Part shown: piece after piece, positions 6,848 to 16,004 of the stretch
Layout of the letters: each line of letters starts with the position of its first letter
How positions within the stretch are numbered: the stretch's first letter is position 1
Origin: Sulfitobacter sp. JL08
GTDB taxonomy: Bacteria; Pseudomonadota; Alphaproteobacteria; Rhodobacterales; Rhodobacteraceae
Direction: 5' to 3'
Assembly (NCBI RefSeq): GCF_003352045.1
Contig: NZ_CP025815.1
Location: forward strand, 2,418,001 to 2,482,000
Length of the DNA stretch: 64,000 bases
Made by a program: the position numbers and the translations under genes
Notes under the pieces: model-generated
What the model was told of the DNA's origin: nothing
Seen by the model: only the letters and a program-made list of their open reading frames with translations
Databases searched by the model: none

Positions 6848-9499
6848 ATGGTTGAGGGACGCTTAATTTTCTCAAACCGCGATGATGCTGGACGCAGGCT
6901 TGCTGCAGAACTGGTTAAGCGGAGCTTCGATGCGCCAGTCGTCTTCGCATTGCCGCGCGGCGGCGTGCCGGTTGCTGCGGAGGTCGCAGAAGCTCTTGGT
7001 GCACCCCTCGATCTGATCCTGGTGAGGAAAATCGGTGCACCGCGCAATCCAGAGGTCGCGCTTGCAGCCATTGTTGAGGGGGACCCACCCGAGCGGGTTA
7101 TCAACGAAGAGGTGATGCGTCAGTCAGGTGCCGATCAGTCATATCTGGAGAGAGCCACCGAACAGCAAGTAGCCGAAATGCAGCGCCGTCGTGAAAGGTA
7201 CCTCGGCGGGCGTGGCAGGTCCGATGTTGAAGGCAAGACGGCGATCGTCGTTGATGACGGCCTTGCAACAGGAGCCACAATGAAGGCTGCGCTGATCGCG
7301 CTGAAGCGCTGGGGCGCTGAAAGAGTGGTGGTGGCCATACCTGTCGCGCCCGCCTCTGAAATACCTCGACTTCAAGAGATTGCGGATGAGGTAATCTGCC
7401 TGGTCGTCGACCCGTATTTTCGCGGCGTGGGTGGTGCGTACGCTGATTTTCACCAACTCAGCGATGAAGAGACTGTCGGCTATTTGCGCCGGGCGTGGAC
7501 TGTTGAGCAAGCAAGCGTGGACGGTCCGGTGCTGAGCCGCACCGTTGAAATCCCTCCCTTGCGGTTGCTAGGTGATCTGGTCGTCCCGCCAGATCCGCGT
7601 GGCGTCATCCTATTTGCCCATGGTAGCGGGTCAAGCCGACTGAGCCCGCGCAACCGGGAAGTCGCAGAGCGGCTAAACGAGCTCGGTTTCGCGACATTGC
7701 TAATGGACTTACTGACTTCACAAGAGGCCGAGGATCGACGCAATGTCTTTGACATTCCTCTTTTGGCCAGGAGGTTGCTTGACGCAGATCTGTGGATCGC
7801 ATCGGAACCGGAACTGGGCGATCTGCCCCTTGGCCTGTTTGGGGCGAGTACAGGAGCGGGCGCTGCTTTGTTGGCCGCTGCCGAACTTAGCGGGCGTATC
7901 TCAGCTGTAGTGTCCCGTGGGGGTCGTCCTGATCTCGCCGGGGAACGGCTTTCCGAGGTCATGGCGCCGACACTCCTAGTTGTTGGAGGCAATGATCTTC
8001 AGGTTCTGGAACTCAACCGCCGCGCCCTCGCAGAGCTGCGCTTTGAAAAACAATTGCGGATCGTACCGGGTGCTGGCCATCTGTTCGAAGGGCCAGGTGA
8101 GTTGGAGGAAGTTACCGAAATAGCTGGCGCCTGGTTCCAGCACTATTTGGTCAAGTCGGAGGCGCCTCTTGTGCCTCCCCCTACCGAGGAACGGGCGCCC
8201 GCCACTCCCGAGGAAGTCGTCCGCGCCGCAGCCGAGGCCTTGCCTGACTTGGACGATCCGACCTTTGGCACAGCATTTGATCGATATGGCGAGGCGCGGG
8301 TCGTTTTGCTCGGAGAGTCGTCGCACGGAACATCGGAATTCTACCGCGCCCGCGCAGCAATAACGCGCAGACTAATCGAGGAGCATGGCTTCAACATTGT
8401 CGCCGTTGAAGCGGACTGGCCTGATGCCGCGGTACTCGATCACCGCGTACGTGGGCTGCCAGAGCGTAGCCGCAACGTATCTGCGTTTTCGCGTTTCCCT
8501 GTCTGGATGTGGCGCAATCGTGATGTGGATGACTTCATCTCTTGGCTTTGCAATTACAACACTAAGCTCCCAGATGTGAAACGCGTTCGTTTTCAAGGGT
8601 TGGATATTTACAGTATGTTCAACTCGATCGCGGAAGTTTTGTCTTATCTAGACAATCACGACCCATCAGCCGCAGCGCTCGCGCGGCGGCGGTACGAATG
8701 TCTTGCGCCTTGGTCAAACGAGCCCGCAGCCTATGGCCGCGAAGCTTTGTCCCGTGGCTACGCAATGTGCGAGGAGCCGGTGACGCGGGTCTTGGTTGAC
8801 TTACTTACAAGAGAGCTCTCTCAGGCGCGAAGCAATGGCGACAGCTTATTTAATGCAGTGCAGAACGCCCGGGTTGTTGCTGGTGCCGAGCAATACTATC
8901 GAATGATGTACTACGGCTCGACCGAAAGCTGGAACTTGCGGGACATGCACATGTTCCAAACCTTAAAGCAGACAATGGACCATGTTGGACCGGACGCGCG
9001 GGCCGTGGTCTGGGCGCACAATTCTCACATCGGCGACGCAAGTGTTACCGACATGGGGGTGAACCGAGGCGAGTTCAACATTGGCCAGCTTTGTCGTGAA
9101 GAATGGGGCGAAGACGCCGCCCTCATCGGATTTGGAACCCATACCGGCACGGTGGCATGCGCGTCGGACTGGGATGGCCCCATGGAGATCAAGGCAGTGC
9201 GTCCATCGCGTCCTGACAGCCATGAGGGGGTCTGCCATTCCGCAGGGGGCGAGCGCTTTCTGCTCGACCTGCGGCCCGGGGTTAATGAGGCGCTCCGATC
9301 CGCAATGTCAGAGCCGCGGCTTGAACGATATATCGGCGTCATTTACCGGCCTGAGACGGAAAGATGGAGTCACTACAGTCATACGATCCTCTCCTCTCAA
9401 TACGACGGTTATGTCTGGTTTGACCGCACGCAAGCTGTGGTACCGTTACCTGCGGAACCCTTGCCTGGGTCGAAGGATACCTTCCCGTTCGGTCTGTGA
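6848..9499 (+). CDS. three-domain protein: phosphoribosyltransferase - alpha/beta hydrolase - erythromycin-esterase-like
   Basis: 883 residues; GGGAGGAATGCT precedes the start. Residues 1-215 are a PRTase-type fold with the PRPP-binding signature AIVVDDGLATGATMKAAL (131-148) and an early FALPRGGVPVAAEVA loop. Residues 235-430 are a dienelactone-hydrolase-like alpha/beta hydrolase: VILFAHGSGSS, the nucleophile elbow LFGASTGAG, an Asp in VVGGNDLQVL and a His in GAGHLFEGPG. Residues 450-870 are an EreA/EreB-type domain with VVLLGESSHGTSEF and VAVEADWPD (catalytic His and acidic residues). PRTase-EreA and PRTase-hydrolase proteins are known next to alpha-crystallin or within the dormancy regulon of Mycobacterium tuberculosis (Rv2030c, Rv0571c), mostly uncharacterised. 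The Hsp20 neighbour repeats that association. Macrolide resistance should not be assumed. Confidence 0.88.
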   Translation: MVEGRLIFSNRDDAGRRLAAELVKRSFDAPVVFALPRGGVPVAAEVAEALGAPLDLILVRKIGAPRNPEVALAAIVEGDPPERVINEEVMRQSGADQSYLERATEQQVAEMQRRRERYLGGRGRSDVEGKTAIVVDDGLATGATMKAALIALKRWGAERVVVAIPVAPASEIPRLQEIADEVICLVVDPYFRGVGGAYADFHQLSDEETVGYLRRAWTVEQASVDGPVLSRTVEIPPLRLLGDLVVPPDPRGVILFAHGSGSSRLSPRNREVAERLNELGFATLLMDLLTSQEAEDRRNVFDIPLLARRLLDADLWIASEPELGDLPLGLFGASTGAGAALLAAAELSGRISAVVSRGGRPDLAGERLSEVMAPTLLVVGGNDLQVLELNRRALAELRFEKQLRIVPGAGHLFEGPGELEEVTEIAGAWFQHYLVKSEAPLVPPPTEERAPATPEEVVRAAAEALPDLDDPTFGTAFDRYGEARVVLLGESSHGTSEFYRARAAITRRLIEEHGFNIVAVEADWPDAAVLDHRVRGLPERSRNVSAFSRFPVWMWRNRDVDDFISWLCNYNTKLPDVKRVRFQGLDIYSMFNSIAEVLSYLDNHDPSAAALARRRYECLAPWSNEPAAYGREALSRGYAMCEEPVTRVLVDLLTRELSQARSNGDSLFNAVQNARVVAGAEQYYRMMYYGSTESWNLRDMHMFQTLKQTMDHVGPDARAVVWAHNSHIGDASVTDMGVNRGEFNIGQLCREEWGEDAALIGFGTHTGTVACASDWDGPMEIKAVRPSRPDSHEGVCHSAGGERFLLDLRPGVNEALRSAMSEPRLERYIGVIYRPETERWSHYSHTILSSQYDGYVWFDRTQAVVPLPAEPLPGSKDTFPFGL

Positions 9500-9831
9500 G
9501 GCTATCTATGATTATCGGATAGTGCGGCCACATTGATATGACTCAGCAGTCCTCGAATACATGCAGTCCAAGGTCGGATTGGGCGCGTCAGTGGGTGGTC
9601 TTGTTCCCTATGCCTTTATGGTCGCCGCCACCACGGGTCTGGTCGAGCCAGTAGCAGGGCTGGTTGGCGTTGTTGCGGTCAGCTACCAGCGCTCGCCCAA
9701 TTTTCTCAACATGCACGTAAATCCGTGCCGCAGCTCCGCCAAATACATTTCTGTTGGGAAAGGCCTTTCGTACTTCAACCAACGGACTTGCCTTCTTCGA
9801 GAGGTGTCTTTGGCGGAGCGCGACGTCAATC
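9500..9831. other. region without a confident gene
   Basis: A plus-strand frame around 9561-9690 encodes a hydrophobic segment containing TGLVEPVAGLVG that faintly resembles a membrane-transporter helix (ZIP-like at best) and then degenerates. It may be a decayed gene end joined to the broken oxidase downstream. Nothing firm can be called. Confidence 0.25.
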
Positions 9832-10524
9832 TTAAGCCTCCGGGGCGATGTTTTGGTTGAAGCGAAACCGGTTTTGCGGATCGTATTTGGTTTTTACCGC
9901 GACAAGCCGTTCATAGTTTGGACCGAAACTGGTCCGCGTCAGTGCGGCGTTGTCCTCACCATGGCCTGCAAAATTCAGATATGCGCGCCCATGATGTCCA
10001 AAGCGTTCGGAATTGGACCAGCCCTCACGGGCCCAGGCGATGTTGGCCTCATCATCGGCGGGATCGGACCAGACACCATCCAGTGAATACATCCACCCCA
10101 TGGACCGATCGCCGAACGCGGTCGCCTCCGCTGATACATTCGCAGTCGCCCCGCCGAAATTCCACAGCGACGAGAGTGTGTTATCCGACGGCGCGGCGAT
10201 TGCGTTGGCCATGGCCAGATCAATCATCTCATCTGTCAGGTCAGTCAGGTAGCGGGCTTTCCAGTAACAGCGAAAGTCTCCGGCGGGCATGAGCGTGTCA
10301 AACAGCTGCTGCACGTCGCAGTAGTTCATTCGCCCGGAAAAGTCGGCCGACAATTTGCCAAGCTCACGAAGAGGCTGAAGAAGCGCCTCACCTTCAGCGG
10401 CGTCACCGTTGTACACGCAGGCGAGCGTCACGATCCGCTTCCCCCAGTGTTCCTCGGGGAAATCCTCGCCCCCTGCGGTGGCAAACTCGCAAAGCGATCC
10501 AACTCTGTCACCGTGTTTGGCCAT
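9832..10524 (-). pseudogene. C-terminal fragment of a BBE-family FAD oxidase
   Basis: About 230 residues align with the substrate-binding and BBE C-terminal half of the family: FPEEHWGKRIVTLACVY, MPAGDFRCYWKARYL, HHGRAYLNFAGHGED and the terminal KYDPQNRFRFNQNIAPEA. The whole FAD-binding N-terminal half, including the flavin-attachment His, is missing. The similarity stops about 75 bases before the IS110 transposase start, and the missing half is not found on the far side of that element, so the gene was truncated by the insertion with a deletion. It is non-functional as an oxidase. It belongs to the same family as the intact gene at 3533-4954 but is a distinct sequence. Confidence 0.8.
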
Positions 10525-10600
10525 GCCGCCCTCCCTCGACGGCATCGCAATGTGCCATGATGGTGGAGTACAGCCACTGAAGCAGGAAAGGACGGCAACC

Positions 10601-11632
10601 ATGACGAAGGATACAATGATAGGCGTCGATCTGGCGAAGAGCGTTTTTCAGGCTCACGGCGCATCGATGACAGGGCAAGTCAGGTTCTGCAAGAAGCTGA
10701 CACGCGTGCAGTTTTTGAGGTTCATGGGAGACCATCCACCCGCAGTCGTTGTAATGGAAGCATGCGGCAGCGCATATTATTGGTCGCGTGAGATGGTCCG
10801 CCTAGGCCATGAGACAAAACTGATTGCGCCGCAATATGTGAAACCATTCGTAAAGCGCCATAAGAACGATGCTGCTGACGCTGAAGCAATTGTCATTGCT
10901 GCGCAGCGCCCGGAGATGCGGTTTGTCGAGCCTAAATCGGAAGAGCAGCAGGCCCATGCAATCCTGTTTCGCGGTCGCGAACGGCTCATTCGTCAGCGAA
11001 CAGCGTTGGTGAACGCACTGCGTTCAAACCTTTACGAATATGGCCACATCGCACCCAAAGGAATAGGGCAGATCAAGCGCATCGAGGCGATCATTGAGGA
11101 GCCAAACAGTGATCTTCCCGACTTGATGCGGGAAGAATGTCGTGATCTTCTTGAACAGATCACCGAGAAAACGGCTCGGATCGAGACAAAGTCAGAAAGG
11201 CTCAAGGGTCTTGCTGCCGAGGCCGACACTGCGCGTCGGCTGCAGACGATGCCAGGCGTGGGCCCGCTCACTGCGTTAGCGATCGAAGCTTTTGCTCCAG
11301 ACATGAAGACTTTCAAGCGTGGTCGGTACTTCGCAGCATGGCTGGGCTTGGTGCCGCGCCAGTACTCATCGGGTGGCAAGCAGCGGCTTGGGCGTGTTTC
11401 AAAGGCAGGGCAAGCCGACATCCGACGGCTCCTGATTATCGGTGCGATGTCGCGACTGGCCTGGCACGGGCGCAGATCGATTCCCGAAGGTTCATGGCTA
11501 GATCGGATGATGGCAAGAAAACCACGGATGCTGGTGGCCATTGCGCTGGCCAACAAGATGGCGCGGGCAATCTGGGCCATGCTGACAAAGAAGGAGGATT
11601 ACCGAAATCCGGCATGGGCTGCCGTTACGTGA
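10601..11632 (+). CDS. IS110-family transposase
   Basis: 343 residues; AGGAAAGGACGGCAACC precedes the ATG. N-terminal DEDD (RuvC-like) domain: MIGVDLAKSVFQAHG with the first Asp, VVVMEACGSAYYW with the Glu, and KRHKNDAADAEAI with the last Asp pair. The C-terminal Transposase_20 domain contains LQTMPGVGPLTALAIEAF and an HhH-like segment, then RYFAAWLGLVPRQYSSGGK, with the conserved Ser. The wording is of the IS1111 branch. IS110 elements lack ordinary terminal inverted repeats and encode a bridge RNA in a flanking non-coding segment. The element ends were not resolved by eye, so only the gene is given. It is full length and looks active. Confidence 0.92.
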   Translation: MTKDTMIGVDLAKSVFQAHGASMTGQVRFCKKLTRVQFLRFMGDHPPAVVVMEACGSAYYWSREMVRLGHETKLIAPQYVKPFVKRHKNDAADAEAIVIAAQRPEMRFVEPKSEEQQAHAILFRGRERLIRQRTALVNALRSNLYEYGHIAPKGIGQIKRIEAIIEEPNSDLPDLMREECRDLLEQITEKTARIETKSERLKGLAAEADTARRLQTMPGVGPLTALAIEAFAPDMKTFKRGRYFAAWLGLVPRQYSSGGKQRLGRVSKAGQADIRRLLIIGAMSRLAWHGRRSIPEGSWLDRMMARKPRMLVAIALANKMARAIWAMLTKKEDYRNPAWAAVT

Positions 11633-11812
11633 AACGATACGGAACGTCACAGCCTGAAGTCGGTAAAGAGGGGTGAGAAGTCGACGACCTGAATGGGCAA
11701 AATGATCGATCAGATCTGGACCGGAAAAACCAGGACAATCATTAGAACTTAAAAGTTCGTGTTGAAGATGTGGAACCGGTCTGCAGATCACCATACCGGC
11801 CAGCAGCTCACA

Positions 11813-12514
11813 TCACGCTGCAACAAAAGGCCTGACACAAGTGCGCACTCGATCACCCATCCAATCGAAAAACTTCTTGCACAACGGGCGGCAACCACAC
11901 AAGTGGTTGTAAACGGATGCGTGGACGGAGGCGAATTTCTGCAAACTTCGCATGCGCTGGAAGCGGAGCATCGCCCGTTCTCGTCGTCGGAAAGGCAGAT
12001 GTGAATTCTCTGCCCTATTGTTCATCCACCGGCTCGTTTCCTGTCTTTCAGCGTTGCCAATAACTTTCATAGCAGCGCCATAAGAGCGAAGTTTGTCCGT
12101 CACAATTACTTCTGGTCGGCCATACCTCTTCATAGATTTCCTTAAGAACTTTAACGCTGCTTTACGATCTCGCCGCTTCGTAACGTAGGATTCCAGCACT
12201 TCACCTTCGTGATCAACGGCCCGCCAAAGGTAGTGCCGCTCGCCGTTGATCTTCACAAACATCTCGTCCAGATGCCAACGCCAGTTGCTTGATTTCAAAC
12301 CCTCGATCCGCCGTTTTCGGATCTCAGAAGCAAACATCGGACCGAACCGATGCCACCAAAATCGAACGGCCTCGTGGCTCACGTCGACGCCGCGTTCGTG
12401 GAGCAAATCTTCCACATTGCGCAGCGACAGCGGGAAACGAACATACAGCATAACCGCCAGACGGATAATCTCACGGCTCGTTTTGCAGTAGCGAAATGGA
12501 TCAGGTTTGGTCAT
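11813..12514 (-). CDS. IS6-family transposase
   Basis: 233 residues, the usual length for IS6/IS26-type enzymes. DDE residues are visible: Asp in WRWHLDEMFVKING, Asp in VIVTDKLRSYGAA, Glu in NNRAENSHLPFRRRERAM. The N-terminal helix-turn-helix region (RNVEDLLHERGVDVSHEAV) is intact. No frameshift is seen. I could not identify convincing terminal inverted repeats in the flanks, so element ends are not given. Together with the neighbouring IS110 gene this is a hotspot of rearrangement between the broken oxidase and the GGGN-repeat gene. Confidence 0.9.
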   Translation of the reverse strand: MTKPDPFRYCKTSREIIRLAVMLYVRFPLSLRNVEDLLHERGVDVSHEAVRFWWHRFGPMFASEIRKRRIEGLKSSNWRWHLDEMFVKINGERHYLWRAVDHEGEVLESYVTKRRDRKAALKFLRKSMKRYGRPEVIVTDKLRSYGAAMKVIGNAERQETSRWMNNRAENSHLPFRRRERAMLRFQRMRSLQKFASVHASVYNHLCGCRPLCKKFFDWMGDRVRTCVRPFVAA

Positions 12515-12862
12515 CCGATGAGGCTACGAAACCGCCCTGCCCGCCTCAACTCAAATCCTTCTGACAAGACCTGTCCTGGTTGTGCTGAGGGCCTGTTAAT
12601 GCGGAACAAACCTACCGTTCAGACATAGAATCAGAACAATCTCTCCCAACCTTTCGGCCTCTTTTACAAAGCTGCTTTCCGCTCTGGCTCAAACAGCGTT
12701 TCGGTTACATCAACAATAAGATTAAACGCTGTAGATTGTGCGGTGTCAGCGCCTAATCGGCCGTATTACGGTCATATTCTAAAGGCTCCTTTGTGGTAAA
12801 AGTTTGCCGATGCCTTTGTTCCATCGAGGCCTTGAAATTCAGAATTTGCCCAAGAGGTTGCC

Positions 12863-13990
12863 ATGTCCAATCAACTTTCCAAATCCCTCATTAGCGCGCT
12901 GATCGTTGCGGCTATGAGTTCAACACCTGTTCTGACCAGTGTGGTCGCGCTGGCTGTCACAGCGGATTCAGCATACGCAAAAAACGGAAATGGCGGCGGC
13001 AACGGCGGTGGCAATGGCGGTGGGAACGGTGGCGGCAATGGTGGCGGCAACGGTGGCGGCAATGGTGGCGGCAACGGTGGCGGCAATGGTGGCGGCAACG
13101 GTGGCGGCAACGGTGGCGGCAATGGCGCATCGAATGGAAATGAAGGTGCCGCAAGCAACGCCACTGGCGGGCGCGGCAATTCAAAATCGCGCGCCGACAA
13201 GGGCAAGAGCAAAAGTGCTGACAAAAGCCAGGGGCGTTCAAAGGGAACGGGGTTGGGTTTGGCGGGCTTGTCGGGTTCGTCACTGTCTGACGCAATCAGC
13301 TCGGTCTTTTCCGGCAACAAAGGCAAACGCAGTAAAGAGTCGAAGCAGGCCCGTACGTCTGTTTCCAAGAACCAGCACGGCAAAGTCGCAAGTAATCTGA
13401 AAGGTCTGAACGCGGCCCATGCCAGTCAGACGGCCCGATTGAATGCGAGCCCCAACAGCCGCGTCGGCAAAATCGCAGGCTATCAGGAGGCGACGATCAG
13501 TGAGATCGGGCTGACGGACCAGATTGCGGCACTGAACGAACAGGTCGATGACACAGTGGCCACGACTGCGGAATTTGTTGCGGAAAACATTTCCGAAGAC
13601 AGCCTTGTTTCGCCTGAAGAGATTACCGAGGCAATAGACGCACTTGATCCGGCAGCAGACGATTATCAATCTGATGTCGATGCAATCGCGGCGGCAATGA
13701 GTGGATTGGACCCTAACGTTACCGAAAACGAGCAGGCTTTGGCCGAGGTTTCAGAAAGTATCGATAGCACAGTTGCAGCGCAGGACGCGCAGGCAGAACT
13801 GGCGGAAAACATCGCCGAACTTGAAGGCGATCTGGACGAGTCAAAAGAAAACCAGGTCGCGGCGGCGGCGCTGTCAGAGGCTTATGCACCACATGATGTC
13901 GATGACCTGACAGAAGAAGCCATCGCCGAGCTTAACAGCCTGCTTGGGCTTGACGAGAGTTCGGACCCGGAGGACGTAACGACCGAATAA
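12863..13990 (+). CDS. exported GGGN-repeat protein
   Basis: 375 residues with AAGAGG upstream of the ATG. Residues 1-40 look like a signal peptide (basic start, hydrophobic ISALIVAAMSSTPVLTSVVA, likely cleavage after AYA). Residues 44-87 are eleven consecutive GGGN units. Residues 95-190 are a basic Ser/Lys-rich stretch (KSRADKGKSKSADKSQ). Residues 190-375 are acidic and Ala-rich, predicted helical, with phrases such as DQIAALNEQVDDTVATTAEF and ending DESSDPEDVTTE. The charge segregation (basic middle, acidic end) suggests a periplasmic or surface structural protein. No known family is recognised. The repeat tract could vary in length by slippage. Confidence 0.7.
   Translation: MSNQLSKSLISALIVAAMSSTPVLTSVVALAVTADSAYAKNGNGGGNGGGNGGGNGGGNGGGNGGGNGGGNGGGNGGGNGGGNGGGNGASNGNEGAASNATGGRGNSKSRADKGKSKSADKSQGRSKGTGLGLAGLSGSSLSDAISSVFSGNKGKRSKESKQARTSVSKNQHGKVASNLKGLNAAHASQTARLNASPNSRVGKIAGYQEATISEIGLTDQIAALNEQVDDTVATTAEFVAENISEDSLVSPEEITEAIDALDPAADDYQSDVDAIAAAMSGLDPNVTENEQALAEVSESIDSTVAAQDAQAELAENIAELEGDLDESKENQVAAAALSEAYAPHDVDDLTEEAIAELNSLLGLDESSDPEDVTTE
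12992..13123 (+). repeat. 12-bp tandem repeat encoding (GGGN)11
   Basis: Eleven 12-bp units of the form GGYGGCGGCAAY/GGTGGCGGCAAY. The central units alternate almost perfectly between AAT and AAC Asn codons, showing recent duplication of a 24-bp double unit. The first three units vary more. Confidence 0.95.
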
Positions 13991-14043
13991 ACCAAACCGC
14001 AAGCGCATGGCATTCCGTTTTTCTCAGAAGAATAAAAGGTGGT

Positions 14044-14078
14044 GTCAGACAAATTCGAACCAGTCTCTGCAAGGACAG
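14044..14078. repeat. att-like direct repeat, left copy 1
   Basis: 35-bp unit beginning GTCAGACAAATTCGAACCAG. It contains the imperfect palindrome AGACAAATTCGAACCAGTCT, which recurs as AGACGGATTCGAACCAGTCT at 21001. It lies at the broken edge of the prophage remnant. Confidence 0.6.
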
Positions 14079-14094
14079 TAAGGCTGATGGTGTT

Positions 14095-14129
14095 GTCAGA
14101 CAAATGCGAACCAGTCTCTGCAAGGACAG
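14095..14129. repeat. att-like direct repeat, left copy 2
   Basis: Same 35-bp unit as 14044-14078 with one substitution (TTCG to TGCG), repeated at a 51-bp period. The phage-gene similarity on the minus strand stops exactly here. Confidence 0.6.
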
Positions 14130-14397
14130 CGACACTGCCCTGCACGACCGCTTCGATCTCGGCGCGATGCTGATAGTGGTAGCACAGCGGCGACAGCGTG
14201 ACCTCGGGCTCTCCTGGCTCGCCGTCGCGCAGGATCAGCAGGCCATCAACCGGGACTCGCTCGGGCAAGACCTCGCCGCGCAGGGCGGTGGCGGGTAGCG
14301 CCGAAAGCCGCGCGTGCAGCGCGGTCAGGATGGTTTCGCGTGGGGTGCCATCGCTAATCACTGGACCTGCTGTTGTTATTTGTGATTCTGGGACCAA
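14130..14397 (-). pseudogene. truncated phage gene (acyl-CoA-transferase-annotated tail-region family)
   Basis: The minus frame reads PRETILTALHARLSALPATA, then GLLILRDGEPGEPEVTLSP and YHYQHRAEIEAVVQG. This is the typical start of a small gene found in tail modules of rhodobacterial prophages, usually annotated acyl-CoA transferase without experimental support. The homology ends at the 35-bp repeat, where the frame runs on into unrelated sequence, so the C-terminal third is lost. Confidence 0.6.
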
Positions 14398-14570
14398 CGG
14401 TCTTTATTCTTGATGTCACAATCTCGGGCATGGGGGATTATATTTGGAATGTGCTTCCAATGGGCTTCTGAATCGGCAACGAGCCTGAAAGCCAGTGGCA
14501 GGGATCGGGCACTATCTTCTGCTGGGGCGGTGGATCGACTTGGTGCCCCTTCAAGGCCGAACTGACTGTC

Positions 14571-16004
14571 TTAGCCGAATAGAACTTTTCCCAATTTGCC
14601 TTTGTAGCGAGAACAGTGACGCAGTTCGTAAAAGGTGCCATCAAGAGCATGCAGCGCTTGTGACATGCTGTCGACCTGGTCGTCGTATTTTCCGTTCGGG
14701 AACGCAGCAGCTTCAGCTATAAACGCCTCTTTCCAGGAAGCTGAGACCGGCAACCGGACGAACCCCTGCTCAATCTTGGGGGACTGGATGGACATTCTGT
14801 GGTCTTTGCCGGTCGTCGGGTAATACGATCGGATTCCGAAACGGTCTTGCCGGAGCAGATGATCATAGACGCCCCTGCCCACCCCTGCGGTTTCGACCAT
14901 CACCAATTTTGGATGCCATTCTGCTCGGAGCTTTTCGGCCGCCTCTAGCAGGTCCGGCTGCAGGTACTGCTGCCGGTGAACGTGCAGCAAATCGATATTG
15001 TTTCCGATGAGTCCCCAGGTCGTACAGACCGAGTAGTCATTGGATTCCCCAGGCACCGACGCCGTGTCCCAGCTTTGAATGATGGCTTCATAGTCACCGA
15101 CGCGAAGATCCGATGGTATTGTCCCGAACCATTCTGGCCGGACAATATTCCCACCAGCCGGAACAGGCGACTGCTGGAATTGCGTCTCAAACTTCGCGTG
15201 GCCGATTTCAAGGCGCAGCTCGTTTAGCTCTTTCAAATCCATGTGTTCGGGCAGCAGGATTTCACCCTTTGTGCGGGTCCACGACGTGCCATCTGGCAGA
15301 TCGATCTCCCGCTCCCGGACCTCGATAGCCGGCAGTTCCAGTACTTCCCAAAATCCAGTGCGTATAAGCCGCCCAGGCAGGTCATCCTCATGAAGCCTTT
15401 GGGCCACCATAGCGACACGCGCATCTTTGCGTCCATCCAAGCGCATCAGCACGCCACCGTTAAACCATTCCCAGGTTCTTTCGCGGTGAGCTTCGGACGC
15501 AACATCTTCAGCCTTGCTTGGATCATCGACGATAAAAAACTTGCCGCCTTTTCCGGTCATCGGGCCACCCACGGACGTCGCGATCCTCTGACCTCCCATG
15601 GTCGTACGCAAATCAGCGACTGAGGCTTTCTTGTAGTCAATCTCCAACTTCGGGAAAATGGAACGCGTCAGTTCGTTTTTCATCAGGCGGCGCGATTGCC
15701 AACCGAAGTCTTCAGCAAGACTGGCACCATAGCTTGCGGTGATGATTTTAGTCGACGGATTGCGCCCCTGAACCCAAACTGGAAACACAACGCTGGCACA
15801 AAACGACTTCAGATGACGAGGCGGCAGGATGATGAGAAGGCGGCGGATTTCGCCGCGCTCAAGCCGTTCCAACTGATGGCACAGAGCCCGAAGATACATT
15901 GCGGGATAGAACGTTGCCCCTGGCTGAAGAACGCCAAACGCAGCCTGGACATAGGCAAATAGATTGGTCGCGCATAACGCACGGATGACGTCAAAAGGCG
16001 GCAT
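14571..16004 (-). CDS. phage terminase large subunit
   Basis: 477 residues from the ATG at 16004, chosen for GGAAGGAG six bases upstream; this overlaps the end of the preceding gene by 14 bases. ATPase part: IILPPRHLKSF (atypical Walker A), KIITASYGASLAEDFGWQSR, and Walker B KFFIVDDPSKAED. Nuclease part (RNase H fold): EAIIQSWDTASVPGESNDYS with the first metal Asp, KLVMVETAGVGRG, and KYDDQVDSMSQAL with the last Asp. It would package phage DNA into capsids. No portal, capsid or tail genes follow. Only 173 bases separate it from a truncated tail-module gene, so the structural module has been deleted. Confidence 0.9.
   Translation of the reverse strand: MPPFDVIRALCATNLFAYVQAAFGVLQPGATFYPAMYLRALCHQLERLERGEIRRLLIILPPRHLKSFCASVVFPVWVQGRNPSTKIITASYGASLAEDFGWQSRRLMKNELTRSIFPKLEIDYKKASVADLRTTMGGQRIATSVGGPMTGKGGKFFIVDDPSKAEDVASEAHRERTWEWFNGGVLMRLDGRKDARVAMVAQRLHEDDLPGRLIRTGFWEVLELPAIEVREREIDLPDGTSWTRTKGEILLPEHMDLKELNELRLEIGHAKFETQFQQSPVPAGGNIVRPEWFGTIPSDLRVGDYEAIIQSWDTASVPGESNDYSVCTTWGLIGNNIDLLHVHRQQYLQPDLLEAAEKLRAEWHPKLVMVETAGVGRGVYDHLLRQDRFGIRSYYPTTGKDHRMSIQSPKIEQGFVRLPVSASWKEAFIAEAAAFPNGKYDDQVDSMSQALHALDGTFYELRHCSRYKGKLGKVLFG

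Noticed and set aside
6848-9499. Calling the EreA-like domain a macrolide-resistance determinant
   Set aside because: The domain is part of a three-domain stress-type protein beside Hsp20; homologues of this layout are not known resistance genes.
9561-9860. 99-codon plus-strand frame with a hydrophobic segment
   Set aside because: Only a faint transporter-like helix; the rest is antisense to the oxidase fragment. Too weak to call a gene.
11640-12620. Terminal inverted repeats of the IS6 element and ends of IS110
   Set aside because: No convincing inverted pair found by eye around the IS6 gene, and IS110 ends are not marked by simple repeats, so no element borders are given.
12992-13123. Regular repeats as a possible CRISPR array
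   Set aside because: Units are 12 bp, contiguous without spacers and in frame with a signal-peptide protein.
12871-13383. Long antisense frame opposite the GGGN-repeat gene
   Set aside because: Proline-rich shadow produced by the repeat tract on the opposite strand; no ribosome site or family.
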